A stretch of 64,000 nucleotides of DNA from Syntrophomonas sp. GTDB lineage: Bacteria > Bacillota > Syntrophomonadia > Syntrophomonadales > Syntrophomonadaceae. This document shows positions 45,537-54,432 of the stretch, piece after piece. Within the stretch, counting starts at the first letter, position 1, and every line of letters begins with the position of its first letter. Both the position numbers and the translations under genes were made by a program. The notes beneath the pieces are model-generated. The model was not told where the DNA came from. It worked only from the letters and a program-made list of their open reading frames with translations, and searched no databases. The DNA lies in the NCBI GenBank assembly GCA_016841245.1, contig JAENZN010000010.1:1-64000 (forward strand), in the 5' to 3' direction.

Positions 45537-47136
45537 TTTTTTCCTCTCTTCCGGTCAAGTTTCTGGACCAAAACTTGTTAAAACATACTATCATCATTAC
45601 CATCAAAAAAGTAATGAGCATCAAAGCTGCACAAAGCCCGGCTACGGTATCGGTTGCTCCATAATGCAAATAATTGTATATTTTCATGGTCAAGGTTGCT
45701 TTTCCTGCCGGAGCTACCAGAAGGGTGGCTCCCAGTTCACCTGCTGCCAGGGCAAAAACCAGCCCTAAAGCTGCCAGCAATCCCGGTAAAATAGAAGGAA
45801 GAAAAATTCTCAATCCATGCAGCTCGTTTTTTTGATAAACATCCGCTGCTTCCAGGCAAATTGGATTGATCCTCTTAATATACACCGCCAGAATCAGTAC
45901 CGTCAGAGGTATAAACCTCATCAGGCAAGCCAGTACCGGCATTATCATGCTTCCATAAATGGCATTGGTAGATGAATGGTTCCAAAGTGCTATCAAAGCT
46001 ATGCCTACCAGTGGAGCCGGCAGGGCCAGCGGCAGGGTGGTGATTATCCACCATAAATTACTGATTTTAGATTTCTTCAGCAGCTGTTTAGCAGCCGATA
46101 GGGACGGAGGCAAAGCAAATAAAGCAGCGAGCAAGGCCACCTTCAGGGAAAATCCTATTTCCTTCCAGGAACCCGACATGGCCATAAGAAAAGAATTTAT
46201 ACTTCCCGTATATTTGACAATCACCAGCAGCGGCACTCCTACCTGCAGCATCAATAGAAATCCAGCTATTATTTTAAGCTCCTGCCATTCCTGAGGCCAG
46301 GCCGGTATATTTTTAAGTACCAAGTTAAATTTCTCCGGCTTCAATATGGTAGTCCGCAGTCCGCTGACCGCAAATATCATAACTGGCACGGTTATCAGCA
46401 GCAACGGCATAGATAAGGCCATTATCCGGTTCGGATTATTGCTGGCACTGAATTCGGCAAATATCTCCATAGCATAAGTACTGACCTGAAATAGAGAAGG
46501 AACACTATAATCGACAATAGTCAATAAAAATAGGATTCCGGTAGAAACCTTTAATATGGGATAGGTAAGCGGCAGGATGATTCGGATCCACACATCTCTA
46601 TCCGGGACAGAAACCCGGGCCGCTTCTATTAATATCGGGTTTAGCGACTGAAAACCCAGCATTATTATACCAGCAGCTACCGGCAGCAGATACATCAACT
46701 GTACCAGTGAAGCGGCCCACCACCCGGAGAAGCTTATACCAGGCAGATTATGGAGCAATAGCCAGAAATCCATTTGATTGAAAGCGGTACTCCAGGCCAG
46801 GCTATGAATATAAGCAGGCACCAGGATCATTAATAAAAAGAGCCATTTAATATAAAAACGCGGTCCCTGCTGCCATCTCCAGCACAGCGCAGCGATGAGA
46901 AAAGCCACGGCGGTACCCAGCATAGAGACTATAACTCCCATAGTGATGCTGTTTATAAGCAGCCCTAATCTCCTTCCCTGTGGAAGCAGCAGGGGCAGCC
47001 ATTCCTTAGACGGACTAACCCCGGTTTTAACCAGCAGGTATATTAATGGCAGCAATATGATAATAATAAATATGATTAGCCCGGCCTGGTGTCCCAGTCG
47101 TCCCGGGCTCATCAAGCCCTTGTGATAATTCATCAT
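45517..47136 (-). CDS. Fused two-domain importer permease (FbpB-like)
   Basis: A 539-residue permease with about twelve membrane helices, in two binding-protein-dependent transport domains. Coupling (EAA-like) segments are ILIEAARVSVPDRDVWIRIILPLTYP in the first half and ICLEAADVYQKNELHGLRIFLPSILPG in the second. Two fused halves in one chain are the usual form of Fe3+ (FbpB/SfuB), putative thiamine and 2-aminoethylphosphonate permeases. It lies 7 bp after the binding-protein stop. Confidence 0.86.
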   Translation of the reverse strand: MMNYHKGLMSPGRLGHQAGLIIFIIIILLPLIYLLVKTGVSPSKEWLPLLLPQGRRLGLLINSITMGVIVSMLGTAVAFLIAALCWRWQQGPRFYIKWLFLLMILVPAYIHSLAWSTAFNQMDFWLLLHNLPGISFSGWWAASLVQLMYLLPVAAGIIMLGFQSLNPILIEAARVSVPDRDVWIRIILPLTYPILKVSTGILFLLTIVDYSVPSLFQVSTYAMEIFAEFSASNNPNRIMALSMPLLLITVPVMIFAVSGLRTTILKPEKFNLVLKNIPAWPQEWQELKIIAGFLLMLQVGVPLLVIVKYTGSINSFLMAMSGSWKEIGFSLKVALLAALFALPPSLSAAKQLLKKSKISNLWWIITTLPLALPAPLVGIALIALWNHSSTNAIYGSMIMPVLACLMRFIPLTVLILAVYIKRINPICLEAADVYQKNELHGLRIFLPSILPGLLAALGLVFALAAGELGATLLVAPAGKATLTMKIYNYLHYGATDTVAGLCAALMLITFLMVMMIVCFNKFWSRNLTGREEKSDAQNY

Positions 47137-47143
47137 AGTACTT

Positions 47144-48175
47144 CTACCTTATAAAAATCTCCCTCAGTTCTTCTGTAACCAGGTCCAGCTGTTCATAAGC
47201 CTGGGTAATATTTATCCCCATACTTTTAACACCCGAGCTGGGCAGGTATTCAACTTCAATTCCCAGCGGTCTCACCGTTACCTGAGAAAAGCCGGCTGTA
47301 TATATTTTTCTTTCCACCTCTGAACTCAGCAGATAGTCAATCAACTGTTGACCTGCATCGGGATTGGGCCCCCCGGCCACCAGGCCGGTAGTATACGGAA
47401 TAATTAGAGTCCCCATTTCATCCTGGTCGGGAAAAATCATTTTAACCGGCTTTCCATTTTCCAGGGCAGCTACTGCATCATCGGTATCTGTGAGCCCCAT
47501 CATTAATCTACCATCAGCTACCATATCTCTCACCACCGAATTTCCATCCACTACCTGTACACCCCGATCCTTAAGCGCAGAGAAAAAACTCTTACCTTCT
47601 TCCGGTCCTAAATATGCATACAGGGCTGCCGCTTGAGTGGCGGTAGTTCCAAACAGGGGATAAGCTATACCCACTTTGTCTGCCGGGTATTTTTCATTTA
47701 AAAAGTCAAAGATGGAATCGGGATAATCCTCCGGTGCCATCAGTTCAGTATTGACCAAAATTATCCGGCACCGTCCTCCGGCACCTGCCCAATATCCTTC
47801 CGGGTCAATTAGACTTTCCGGAATATCCTGGGCCGAGGGAGACTTATATGGAGTCAATACCCCTTCCTGCTTTAATAATATAGTCTGGGCAAACTCGCCA
47901 TTCCAGAATACATCCGCCTGGGGGTTGTTTTTTTCCGCTATCAATCGGTTTACCAGCCCGGTAGTCTTGGCGGCTTCCACATCATATACCGCCTGTACCT
48001 TGATCCCGCTGGCCTCTTCAAATTCATTCAAGATGGGCTCCGCATAAATCTGGTCTACAGAAGTATATACTACTACCGAAGATTCGTTCTTTTTGTCCTG
48101 GCTGCATCCTCCTGCGGCAGAGCACGCAAACAAGAGCAGGCTTAAGATTGTAACAATTATACCTCTTCGTTTCAA
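47144..48175 (-). CDS. Extracellular solute-binding lipoprotein (Fe3+-type, FbpA-like)
   Basis: A 343-residue lipoprotein: signal with candidate lipobox Cys at residue 18 or 24 (LLFACSAAGGC). The mature part has VVVYTSVDQIYAEPILNEFEEASGIKVQAVYD, ADVFWNGEFAQT, GIAYPLFGTTATQAAALYAYLG and VAGGPNPDAGQQLIDYLLS, the fold of class II/cluster-D ferric- and related binding proteins. Iron is the family's commonest substrate, but the Tyr pair that binds Fe3+ cannot be placed with confidence. First gene of the import operon. No convincing Fur box was found upstream. Confidence 0.86.
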   Translation of the reverse strand: MKRRGIIVTILSLLLFACSAAGGCSQDKKNESSVVVYTSVDQIYAEPILNEFEEASGIKVQAVYDVEAAKTTGLVNRLIAEKNNPQADVFWNGEFAQTILLKQEGVLTPYKSPSAQDIPESLIDPEGYWAGAGGRCRIILVNTELMAPEDYPDSIFDFLNEKYPADKVGIAYPLFGTTATQAAALYAYLGPEEGKSFFSALKDRGVQVVDGNSVVRDMVADGRLMMGLTDTDDAVAALENGKPVKMIFPDQDEMGTLIIPYTTGLVAGGPNPDAGQQLIDYLLSSEVERKIYTAGFSQVTVRPLGIEVEYLPSSGVKSMGINITQAYEQLDLVTEELREIFIR

Positions 48176-48350
48176 ATAATCAGCTCCTTATTATCATGTA
48201 TAGTCTTATTAATTTCGACATCAGCCGTTGTGAACCCTTGAAAAACATATTAATTCTTTGCTATAAAAATGGTCCTTATTGGCAATAAATAAATTAAGGG
48301 TTTTTTTATTTCTTAACAGCTCAGCATAAACCAACTATTGCAGGAGGTAG

Positions 48351-48632
48351 ATGAGTTTGACAGTAAAGAATCGGTACCAGAAGCTGAACGACCAGATCGA
48401 TCAATCAACCCAGGAAGCTATTAGGTCCGCGCATCAGGCCCATACCGCCGTTACTCAGGCCCAAAGCAGCCTGCTGCCGCAGGAGATTCAGTATGCGGAA
48501 AGAAAAGTCTCCGAAGCTCTGACCAATGTGCGCCATGTCCAGAACAACCTGGAAACCAGTATTTCACCTGAAGTTCAGCAAAGTCTCCAGCAAGAGGAAG
48601 CCAGACTTCTCCAGGAATATACACTTTTCTAA
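48351..48632 (+). CDS. Small coiled-coil protein of unknown function
   Basis: A 93-residue protein, entirely helical and Gln/Ser/Ala-rich, with long heptad-like stretches (NRYQKLNDQIDQSTQEAIRSAHQAHTAVTQAQSSL, EIQYAERKVSEALTNVRHVQNNLETS). No cysteine and no membrane segment. A strong AGGAGGT site before the ATG supports expression. Its terminator follows. I do not recognise the family. Confidence 0.65.
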   Translation: MSLTVKNRYQKLNDQIDQSTQEAIRSAHQAHTAVTQAQSSLLPQEIQYAERKVSEALTNVRHVQNNLETSISPEVQQSLQQEEARLLQEYTLF

Positions 48633-48664
48633 ACTAATACCACTATATTTCCCCCTCAACCTCA

Positions 48665-48706
48665 GGTGGAGGCAAATCCCAGTCAGGATTTCCCTCCACC
48701 TTCTTT
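48665..48706 (+). terminator. Rho-independent terminator after the coiled-coil gene
   Basis: GGTGGAGG and AAATCC pair with GGATTT and CCTCCACC, giving a stem of about 14 bp with a one-base bulge and a 6-nt loop (CAGTCA), then a TTCTTTG tail. Confidence 0.8.
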
Positions 48707-49072
48707 GTTTAAAGCCCTAACTTTTTTGAAAAATAGTGTATTAAGCCTTAGCCCGGGCAGGGAAATAATGGTCTTACATCGTATTAAAGATATAATAAGC
48801 CCTGGGCACTTATTGGTTTGTGAACGGTATGAGCTTCCTGATAAAGGCCGGGATATTTTATCATTCTGATTTTTATGAAAAGGCTATTTAATATTGAAAG
48901 ACCGCTTCATCCTGTCCGGGGGCGATAACCCCGTTGCCCGGATGGGTTTATACCTTCAGTGATTGCAGTTTTTGTAGGATAGCATCACCTGCATAGAGGA
49001 GACATGGTATAAGCGAGCGAGTTATTATGTCTTTACTGTGGGATAATAAATAAAAGTATAGAGGATGACATT
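48707..49072. other. Gene-poor interval before the YitT gene
   Basis: Holds only a possible 33-codon frame (48769-48869, MVLHRIKDIISPGHLL...DILSF) with a weak AGGGAA site, and a TCCGGG/CCCGGA hairpin at 48915-48942. I cannot support a gene here. Confidence 0.3.
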
Positions 49073-49921
49073 ATGAAGCGATTTTTTAAAGGATTTTTCC
49101 TGCTCACCCTGGGAGCCTTTATGGATGCAGCCGGTTTTTATTTTTTTCTAGCCCCCAACACCATCGCCGCCGGAGGCATCAACGGGCTGGCCCTGGTATT
49201 GAATACCTTTTTACCGCAGTTTCCCCTGGGAAGCCTGGTACTGATCATGAGTATACTCATGCTGCTAACCGGCTTCATATTAGTGGGAGCCGTCTTTGGT
49301 TTTAAAACTATCTATTGCAGTATTTTAATACCCTTGATTATCTGGGGTCTGGAATATTTTTACCCCTTAAGTGCCCCGCTGGGCAGTGATACCATGGTAC
49401 AGCTGATCTTTGGAGTATTGATCTCCGGTACCGGGATTGCACTGCTGTTTAACCAGAATGCTTCCAGTGGAGGAACTGATATAGCAGCCCGTATTCTGTA
49501 TAAATTTTACCATATCGACCTGGGCAAAGGCCTATTTATTATTGATTTCTTTATCACCATTGCCGCCACCTTCACCTTCGGAATTGAAAAAGGTATGTAT
49601 GCCCTGTTAGGGGTGCTTCTATATGGACTGGCAATTGATGCCGTAATAGAAGGTTTTAATGTCAGCAAATATGTAACCATTATCACCCGGGAGAGTGAAC
49701 TGGTTAAACATTTTATTGTAGAAGACCTGGAGCGAGGAGCCACTATTTACGCTGCTCGAGGCGGCTATACCGATGAAGAACGGGAAGTGATCATAACCAT
49801 AGTTACCCGCCGCGAGTTCATCCATCTGCGCAATTTTATTAAAAACCATGACCCCCTTGCCTTTGTCAGTGTCCAGACTACCCATGAGGTATTGGGTGAG
49901 GGATTCAAATCAATAGATTAA
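49073..49921 (+). CDS. YitT-family membrane protein
   Basis: A 282-residue protein: five or six membrane segments in the first ~200 residues (the DUF161 part, with NTIAAGGINGLALVL and NQNASSGGTDIAARIL motifs) and a soluble C-terminal DUF2179 domain (SKYVTIITRESELVKHFIVEDLERGATIYAARGGYTDEEREVIITIVTRRE). This two-part layout is the full YitT family. Function is unproven; transport and signalling have both been suggested. GAGGATG precedes the ATG. Confidence 0.88.
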   Translation: MKRFFKGFFLLTLGAFMDAAGFYFFLAPNTIAAGGINGLALVLNTFLPQFPLGSLVLIMSILMLLTGFILVGAVFGFKTIYCSILIPLIIWGLEYFYPLSAPLGSDTMVQLIFGVLISGTGIALLFNQNASSGGTDIAARILYKFYHIDLGKGLFIIDFFITIAATFTFGIEKGMYALLGVLLYGLAIDAVIEGFNVSKYVTIITRESELVKHFIVEDLERGATIYAARGGYTDEEREVIITIVTRREFIHLRNFIKNHDPLAFVSVQTTHEVLGEGFKSID

Positions 49922-50119
49922 TTAAATATAGTTTCCCCATTATGAAACCGAGCAGGCTATCATTTAGTCCTCTAGTAATACTGTGTGCGTTACTCCAGCT
50001 GTGGTACTCCACCTCACATTATCTAATTGCATTTACCAATTCAAAGTGTTAGTATATTTCAGATAATTATTTTATCATGATAATAATTTCATTGTCATGA
50101 GAGGTTTTGGTGGAAGGAT

Positions 50120-50758
50120 ATGGATGAAAAAAGGTCGCTATTAAATTCCTATATTCCTCTGGTCGAATTCCTGTCCCAGGTATTTGGCAGTTACTGTGAG
50201 GTAGTGCTTCATGACGTATCCGAGGCCCAGGAAAGTATAATTGCTATCAGCGAAAATAATCTTACCGGAAGAAAAAAAGGCGGGACTATGTCTCCCGTAG
50301 CCCAAAAAGTACTGGAACTTAATAAAGACCAGGATTATGTAATAAATAATATGGAAAAGGCCCTGCAGGGAAAAGATATCCGTTCCAACACTTTTTTCAT
50401 TAAGGACTCCAGCGGAAAAATGATCGGCATGCTGTGTGTCAATCTGGATATTTCCGCACCGCTAGCTCTGAGAAGAATACTGGAGGACCTGATTGCCATT
50501 CCGGGAACAACAACAGAACCATCATCGGGCAAATCATTTTCTTCTAATTTGGAGGATTATGTACGGCTGATTATCAATGACGCCCTGAAAAACACTTCTA
50601 TTTCTCCCACCCGGATGACTCCTAATGAGAAAAAGGCGGTCATAAAGCAGCTTAATGAAAAAGGCGTTTTTCGCATTAAAGGTGGGGTCTCTGAAGTGTG
50701 CCTGCATCTGCAAATATCTGAAGCAACCTTGTACCGTTATCTCAAAGACATTAAATAG
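50120..50758 (+). CDS. YheO-like PAS regulator with C-terminal HTH
   Basis: A 212-residue protein: N-terminal YheO-like PAS (PF08348 type; LVEFLSQVFGSYCEVVLHDVSEAQESIIAISENNLTGRKKGGTM, NTFFIKDSSGKMIGMLCVNLDISAPL) and a C-terminal HTH_22 (TPNEKKAVIKQLNEKGVFRIKGGVSEVCLHLQISEATLYRYLKDI). DauR, the characterised relative, controls D-amino-acid catabolism; other members regulate sporadic pathways. Likely regulates a nearby gene such as the DUF554 protein downstream (inference). Confidence 0.85.
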   Translation: MDEKRSLLNSYIPLVEFLSQVFGSYCEVVLHDVSEAQESIIAISENNLTGRKKGGTMSPVAQKVLELNKDQDYVINNMEKALQGKDIRSNTFFIKDSSGKMIGMLCVNLDISAPLALRRILEDLIAIPGTTTEPSSGKSFSSNLEDYVRLIINDALKNTSISPTRMTPNEKKAVIKQLNEKGVFRIKGGVSEVCLHLQISEATLYRYLKDIK

Positions 50759-50888
50759 GAATCCCAGGGACATATCTTTTGATTACTAATAGCTGAATCA
50801 GGAGCCCATCCCCCGTGAGCACAAGTGGTGCCCGCGGCGGTTCTAATGATTAGTAACAAATTTTCATAGGGATAGGAGAGATTATATT

Positions 50889-51593
50889 ATGCTGGGTACT
50901 CTTGTCAATACCGGGGCCATCATTGTTGGGGCCCTGATCGGATTAATGTTTAAGGGAGGAATTCCTGACTCCTATAACCGCACCATCATGAAGGCTATTG
51001 GGCTGGCCGTGGTGTTAATCGGCCTTCTGAATGCCTTCCAGACCACCAATATTCTCCTTCTAATTTTCAGTCTGGCCCTGGGCAGTTTGTTAGGTGAAAT
51101 AATGAAGATAGAAGACGGCCTGGAAAACCTGGGCAACTGGCTGGAATCCAGGTTTGCTTCCTCCGGCAGCAATATTTCTCGCGGCTTTGTAACTTCCAGT
51201 CTCTTATTCTGTGTAGGAGCTATGGCTATTGTAGGTTCACTGGAGAGCGGTTTGTCTGGCAACCATCAGACCTTATTTGCTAAATCGGTATTGGATGGTA
51301 TTACTTCCATAGTATTCGCTTCTACCATGGGCCTGGGGGTTTTATTTTCCGCAGCTTCGGTATTTATCTACCAGGGCTTTATCACCCTTACCGCATCTTT
51401 TCTACAACAGTTTCTAGTCGAGGCAGCTATAACTGAAATGTCGGCGGTGGGAGGTCTGTTAATACTGTCCATCGGGATGAACATCCTGGATCTGCCCCGA
51501 ATAAAAGTGGGCAATATGCTGCCCGCCATATTTTTACCTTTAATCTATTATATACTGCTGCCTTTATGGACTAAACTGCTGGGGTTGTATTAG
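50889..51593 (+). CDS. DUF554 (YdfK/YqgA) membrane protein
   Basis: A 234-residue protein with about seven membrane segments. Family landmarks are GTLVNTGAIIVGALIGL at the start, LALGSLLGEIMKIEDGLENLGNWLESRF, FCVGAMAIVGSLESGLSGNHQTLFAKSVLDGITSIVFASTMGLGV, and LSIGMNILDLPRIKVGNMLPAIF at the end. This covers the whole DUF554 family, a probable transporter of unknown substrate. ATG preceded by GGAGAG. Confidence 0.88.
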   Translation: MLGTLVNTGAIIVGALIGLMFKGGIPDSYNRTIMKAIGLAVVLIGLLNAFQTTNILLLIFSLALGSLLGEIMKIEDGLENLGNWLESRFASSGSNISRGFVTSSLLFCVGAMAIVGSLESGLSGNHQTLFAKSVLDGITSIVFASTMGLGVLFSAASVFIYQGFITLTASFLQQFLVEAAITEMSAVGGLLILSIGMNILDLPRIKVGNMLPAIFLPLIYYILLPLWTKLLGLY

Positions 51594-51701
51594 GTTGGTT
51601 GGGATAGATGGAAATAGGGGGGCAGTCCCCCGGGTTCCATTAAATACTGCGCATATTCATGTTAAGTACAAATCCCAACGTTCTTCGATTAAATTTTCAG
51701 C

Positions 51702-51990
51702 CTAGGTATCATTAGCCTTGGTTTCTGTGAGTGTAAATCCATACCTCTGGTAAAGATAGCATGCAGCATCTAATATACTCACCATCCAGAGCGGAATATG
51801 TTTATACTACTTATCTTTACAGAAATCAATCACTGTTTCCATTAGCTGCTGCCCTAGCCCCCTGCCGCGCATTTCAGGCTCTATCAGAAACCAGCAAAGT
51901 TGAGCTGTGGAATTATTTGCTTTGACTATAAATGAATCATCCATTGTTACATCATCTGCAGTCAGCCGGGTTAGATTACTTTTTCTTGGA
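51702..51990 (-). pseudogene. GNAT acetyltransferase fragment with an internal stop
   Basis: The minus strand encodes LTADDVTMDDSFIV, STAQLCWFLIEPEMRGRGLG (acetyl-CoA loop R-G-R-G-L-G) and QQLMETVIDFCKDK. A TAG follows at 51807-51809, then the frame continues YKHIPLWMVSILDAACYLYQRYGFTLTETK to a second TAG (51702-51704). The continuation matches the end of GNAT proteins fused to MarR-type domains. The N-terminal part is missing, so this is a truncated and nonsense-interrupted remnant. Confidence 0.82.
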
Positions 51991-51993
51991 CAT

Positions 51994-52824
51994 TCACATG
52001 GTTGTCTTCGGAAAGCTTAAACTCTTTACTAGTACATCTACTTTTCTTACCTCAAGCCCGGTTATTTTCTCCACTGTCAGATGAATTTGACGCTGCAGTT
52101 CCGCTGCCGCCTGATGCACAAGAAAACCGTAAGCAATCGTGGTTGAGATATCAATTGAAATAACACCTTCCTGCTCTGCCTTGACTATAATACTCCCGCC
52201 ACTGGTAACCCCTGCCACAGACTGGGCTACGTACCCGGCGATACTGCTAATAGCACTTTCCGCAATGGTCAATTTGCCATTCGTGGTAAAAGTTGGACGA
52301 ACCATGGACTGCTCCAGCCATTCTTTTTTTTCCGGAGTTTCCTTTTTCTTCAGGAATATGCGAAGAGGCTGGACTAGCGTACCAGGAAAACTTTTTTTAA
52401 CCTCCAGGGTAGGGACGGGAATAACATGTCGACTGAAGTGAGTACGGATATACCTGGCTTTTCTGATTTCTTTTTCACTGGCAAACTCTTCAATATTCAT
52501 TATTTGTGGCACCGGCAACCCAAGACGGTCTGCAATGCGTTTTACCATGCCAACGGAGGTTCCCAGTATTAATATTCTTGTTGGGCCCAATTTGTCAAGG
52601 GCTTCTATTATCTCCTGGGCTCGGGTTTCATCCATAAAAAGGGCTGCTTTGATGGCGCCAAGTCTGGTAGCCTGGCGCTTGGCTGAAGAGCCGGCAATGA
52701 TCTGGTTTTCCTTGATCAGTAAGCCATCATCGATAATAGCTTGTGCCTCAAGCTGATGAGCCACAACGGCAGCCCGATGACTTTTCCCAGTACCGCTGGG
52801 ACCAACCAGAGCGTAAATTTCCAA
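51994..52824 (-). CDS. P-loop protein with C-terminal Asp23/Gls24 domain
   Basis: About 276 residues: an N-terminal ATPase-like half with Walker A GPSGTGKSH and a regulatory stretch (FMDETRAQEIIEALDKLGPTRILILGTSVGM), and a C-terminal Asp23/Gls24 (DUF322) domain (KLTIAESAISSIAGYVAQSVAGV ... ISIDISTTIAYGFLVHQAAAELQRQIHLTVEKITGLEVRKVDVLVKSL). Asp23 proteins are envelope-stress or surface-associated. Fusion to a P-loop occurs in Clostridia but its function is unknown. TTG 52824 has AAAGTAGGTG at good distance; GTG 52833 is inside it. Confidence 0.82.
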   Translation of the reverse strand: MEIYALVGPSGTGKSHRAAVVAHQLEAQAIIDDGLLIKENQIIAGSSAKRQATRLGAIKAALFMDETRAQEIIEALDKLGPTRILILGTSVGMVKRIADRLGLPVPQIMNIEEFASEKEIRKARYIRTHFSRHVIPVPTLEVKKSFPGTLVQPLRIFLKKKETPEKKEWLEQSMVRPTFTTNGKLTIAESAISSIAGYVAQSVAGVTSGGSIIVKAEQEGVISIDISTTIAYGFLVHQAAAELQRQIHLTVEKITGLEVRKVDVLVKSLSFPKTTM

Positions 52825-52867
52825 ATAAGACACCTACTTTAAGATTGATATGATTGTAAAAATTTTA

Positions 52868-53778
52868 TTAACATTTAAACCGAATAAAGAATGCAGTGCC
52901 TCTTGAGCTGGTATCGATATTAATCACTGCTTTATAGCGATTTGCAATATTATAGCAACTGGCAAGCCCTAGTCCAGTTCCGTTATCTTTGGGGCTAAAG
53001 AATGGTTTCCCAAGCTTATCTAATTTTTCAATGGGAATTCCAGCACCCTCGTCTTTAACACTTAGAACTACCTCCTGCCCATCTTTAAATGTCCTCAGCG
53101 TTAGACATCCGCCTGAATAAGTGGAAATATTTTTGTGATTATGTCATTTAAATTACACATTTTGGTTTCAGCTGGCTGAGTTTTAGTCAAAGATAAAAAA
53201 TCAGATATAATAGAAATTGCCCTGTCTATTTCATCAATCATTAATTCAAATTGGCTTTTGAATGCTTGAAGTTCTTCCCTATTTTGAAGCAATTGGAGAT
53301 AACCCCCCAATTCCTGCAGCCATTTGACCAATAGTGTTCAGCTGATCCAAGCGGTATATTTCCTTTTGATATATCTCTGCATCTTTACGTTCGGAGATAT
53401 CATAAGAATTAATGATAATCCCATTCACGACATCATTTTCCAGGAGGTTACTGCAAGCAGCTTCAAAACAACGCCTAATAACGTTGCAGCAGTATGTGCC
53501 CCTTTGGGTAACCCTTCTTAAGGGTATCGAATCCCTGAAAGTTATTATCAACAAAAGGTTGCCGTGTCCTTATTGACTCAACCCATATGCCGGCAGTCTT
53601 TAAAGGAAATTTTACGGGTTTATTGTCTATAGCACAGCTTTTCATCGCCTGTTCGGACCACAAATGTGCCTTCATTTCTGTTTCGGCGTCATCGACGAAT
53701 CCAAAAAAGCCCAGTTCGCTCTCACTGATTTTTATACATTCCTCAATAACAAAGGATGTGAATCCTACGATTGTCTAT
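52868..53778 (-). pseudogene. Decayed sensor histidine kinase (GAF/PAS, HisKA, HATPase)
   Basis: Fragments in several frames. GAF: ELGFFGFVDDAETEMKAHLWSEQ ... GIWVESIRTRQPF. PAS/linker: DISERKDAEIYQKEIYRLDQLNTIGQMAAGI. HisKA: GGYLQLLQN ... DFLSLTKTQPAETK. HATPase: VVLSVKDEGAGIP ... PFFSPKDNGTGLGLASCYNIANRY ... GTAFFIRF. The phosphoacceptor segment (AHEIRNPLTTVR in relatives) and the N-box are absent, each at a frameshift or deletion. The N-terminus is also cut near 53778. Not functional as a kinase. Confidence 0.88.
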
Positions 53779-53789
53779 ACAATCAAATC

Positions 53790-54269
53790 TCATTTATGGT
53801 ATTTTTCTCCTTTTATTATTTTAAAACCCCGGTATAACTGTTCACTTAGGATAAGAACCGCCATCTGGTGGGGAAAGGTCATAGAGGAGAAAGAGATGGA
53901 TTGATCTGCTTGTTTTTTTACCTGGGCAGATAGACCGTGGGAACCGCCGATTACCAGGTTTACCCGGTTTCTAGCGGACATGTTCCAATCGTTAATATAC
54001 TCTGCCAAACGCTCTGAATTCAGACTTTTTCCTGCTATATCAAAGATTACTAAAATCTCATCTTTCCCCACCAGACTCAGTATTTTTTCCCCTTCTTTTT
54101 GCAGGATCTTTTCTATTTCTTTTTCACCTGCCCGGGGGTTAGTCTTTTCTTCCAGCCCGTCTATTAATTCAATATTCGTATAAGAGGTTAGTCTTTTAGT
54201 GTATTCTTTAATTCCATCCTGATAGAATGGTTCCCGTATTTTACCCACCGATATTATTCTGTATTTCAT
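53790..54269 (-). CDS. rlmH: 23S rRNA m3Psi1915 methyltransferase RlmH
   Basis: A 159-residue SPOUT methyltransferase: MKYRIISVGKIREPFYQDGIKEYTKRLTSY, LDxxGK-type core seen as VIFDIAGKSLNSE, the SAM loop VIGGSHGLS, and the C-terminal knot SFSSMTFPHQMAVLILSEQLYRGFKIIKGEKYHK. Length and ends are as in the family. It methylates pseudouridine 1915 of 23S rRNA on assembled ribosomes. Confidence 0.95.
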   Translation of the reverse strand: MKYRIISVGKIREPFYQDGIKEYTKRLTSYTNIELIDGLEEKTNPRAGEKEIEKILQKEGEKILSLVGKDEILVIFDIAGKSLNSERLAEYINDWNMSARNRVNLVIGGSHGLSAQVKKQADQSISFSSMTFPHQMAVLILSEQLYRGFKIIKGEKYHK

Positions 54270-54316
54270 AATCTACTCCATTAGTAATTTTTCACAGTCT
54301 AACCCAGTATGACAGA

Positions 54317-54348
54317 AAAATAAAGGGGCGATCTGGCCAATCGCTCCA
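54317..54348 (-). terminator. Terminator after htrA
   Basis: On the minus strand GGAGCGAT-TGGCCAG-ATCGCCCC, an 8-bp stem with one mismatch, followed by TTTATTTTT. It lies between the htrA stop and the rlmH start region. Confidence 0.75.
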
Positions 54349-54432
54349 TAGACAGTATATATTCTGAAAGCTATAGGGTTGCAGAAAGTAATTCCGTTCA
54401 TAAGGGATGAGAAATGGGTGGCCTTTTGGTCA

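Noticed and set aside
48176-48350. Fur box upstream of the Fe3+-type binding protein
   Set aside because: Only a partial GATAAT match; not enough to propose iron-Fur control.
51609-51640. GGGGG/CCCCC hairpin after the DUF554 gene as terminator
   Set aside because: No T-tract follows, so I list it only as a hairpin of unknown use.
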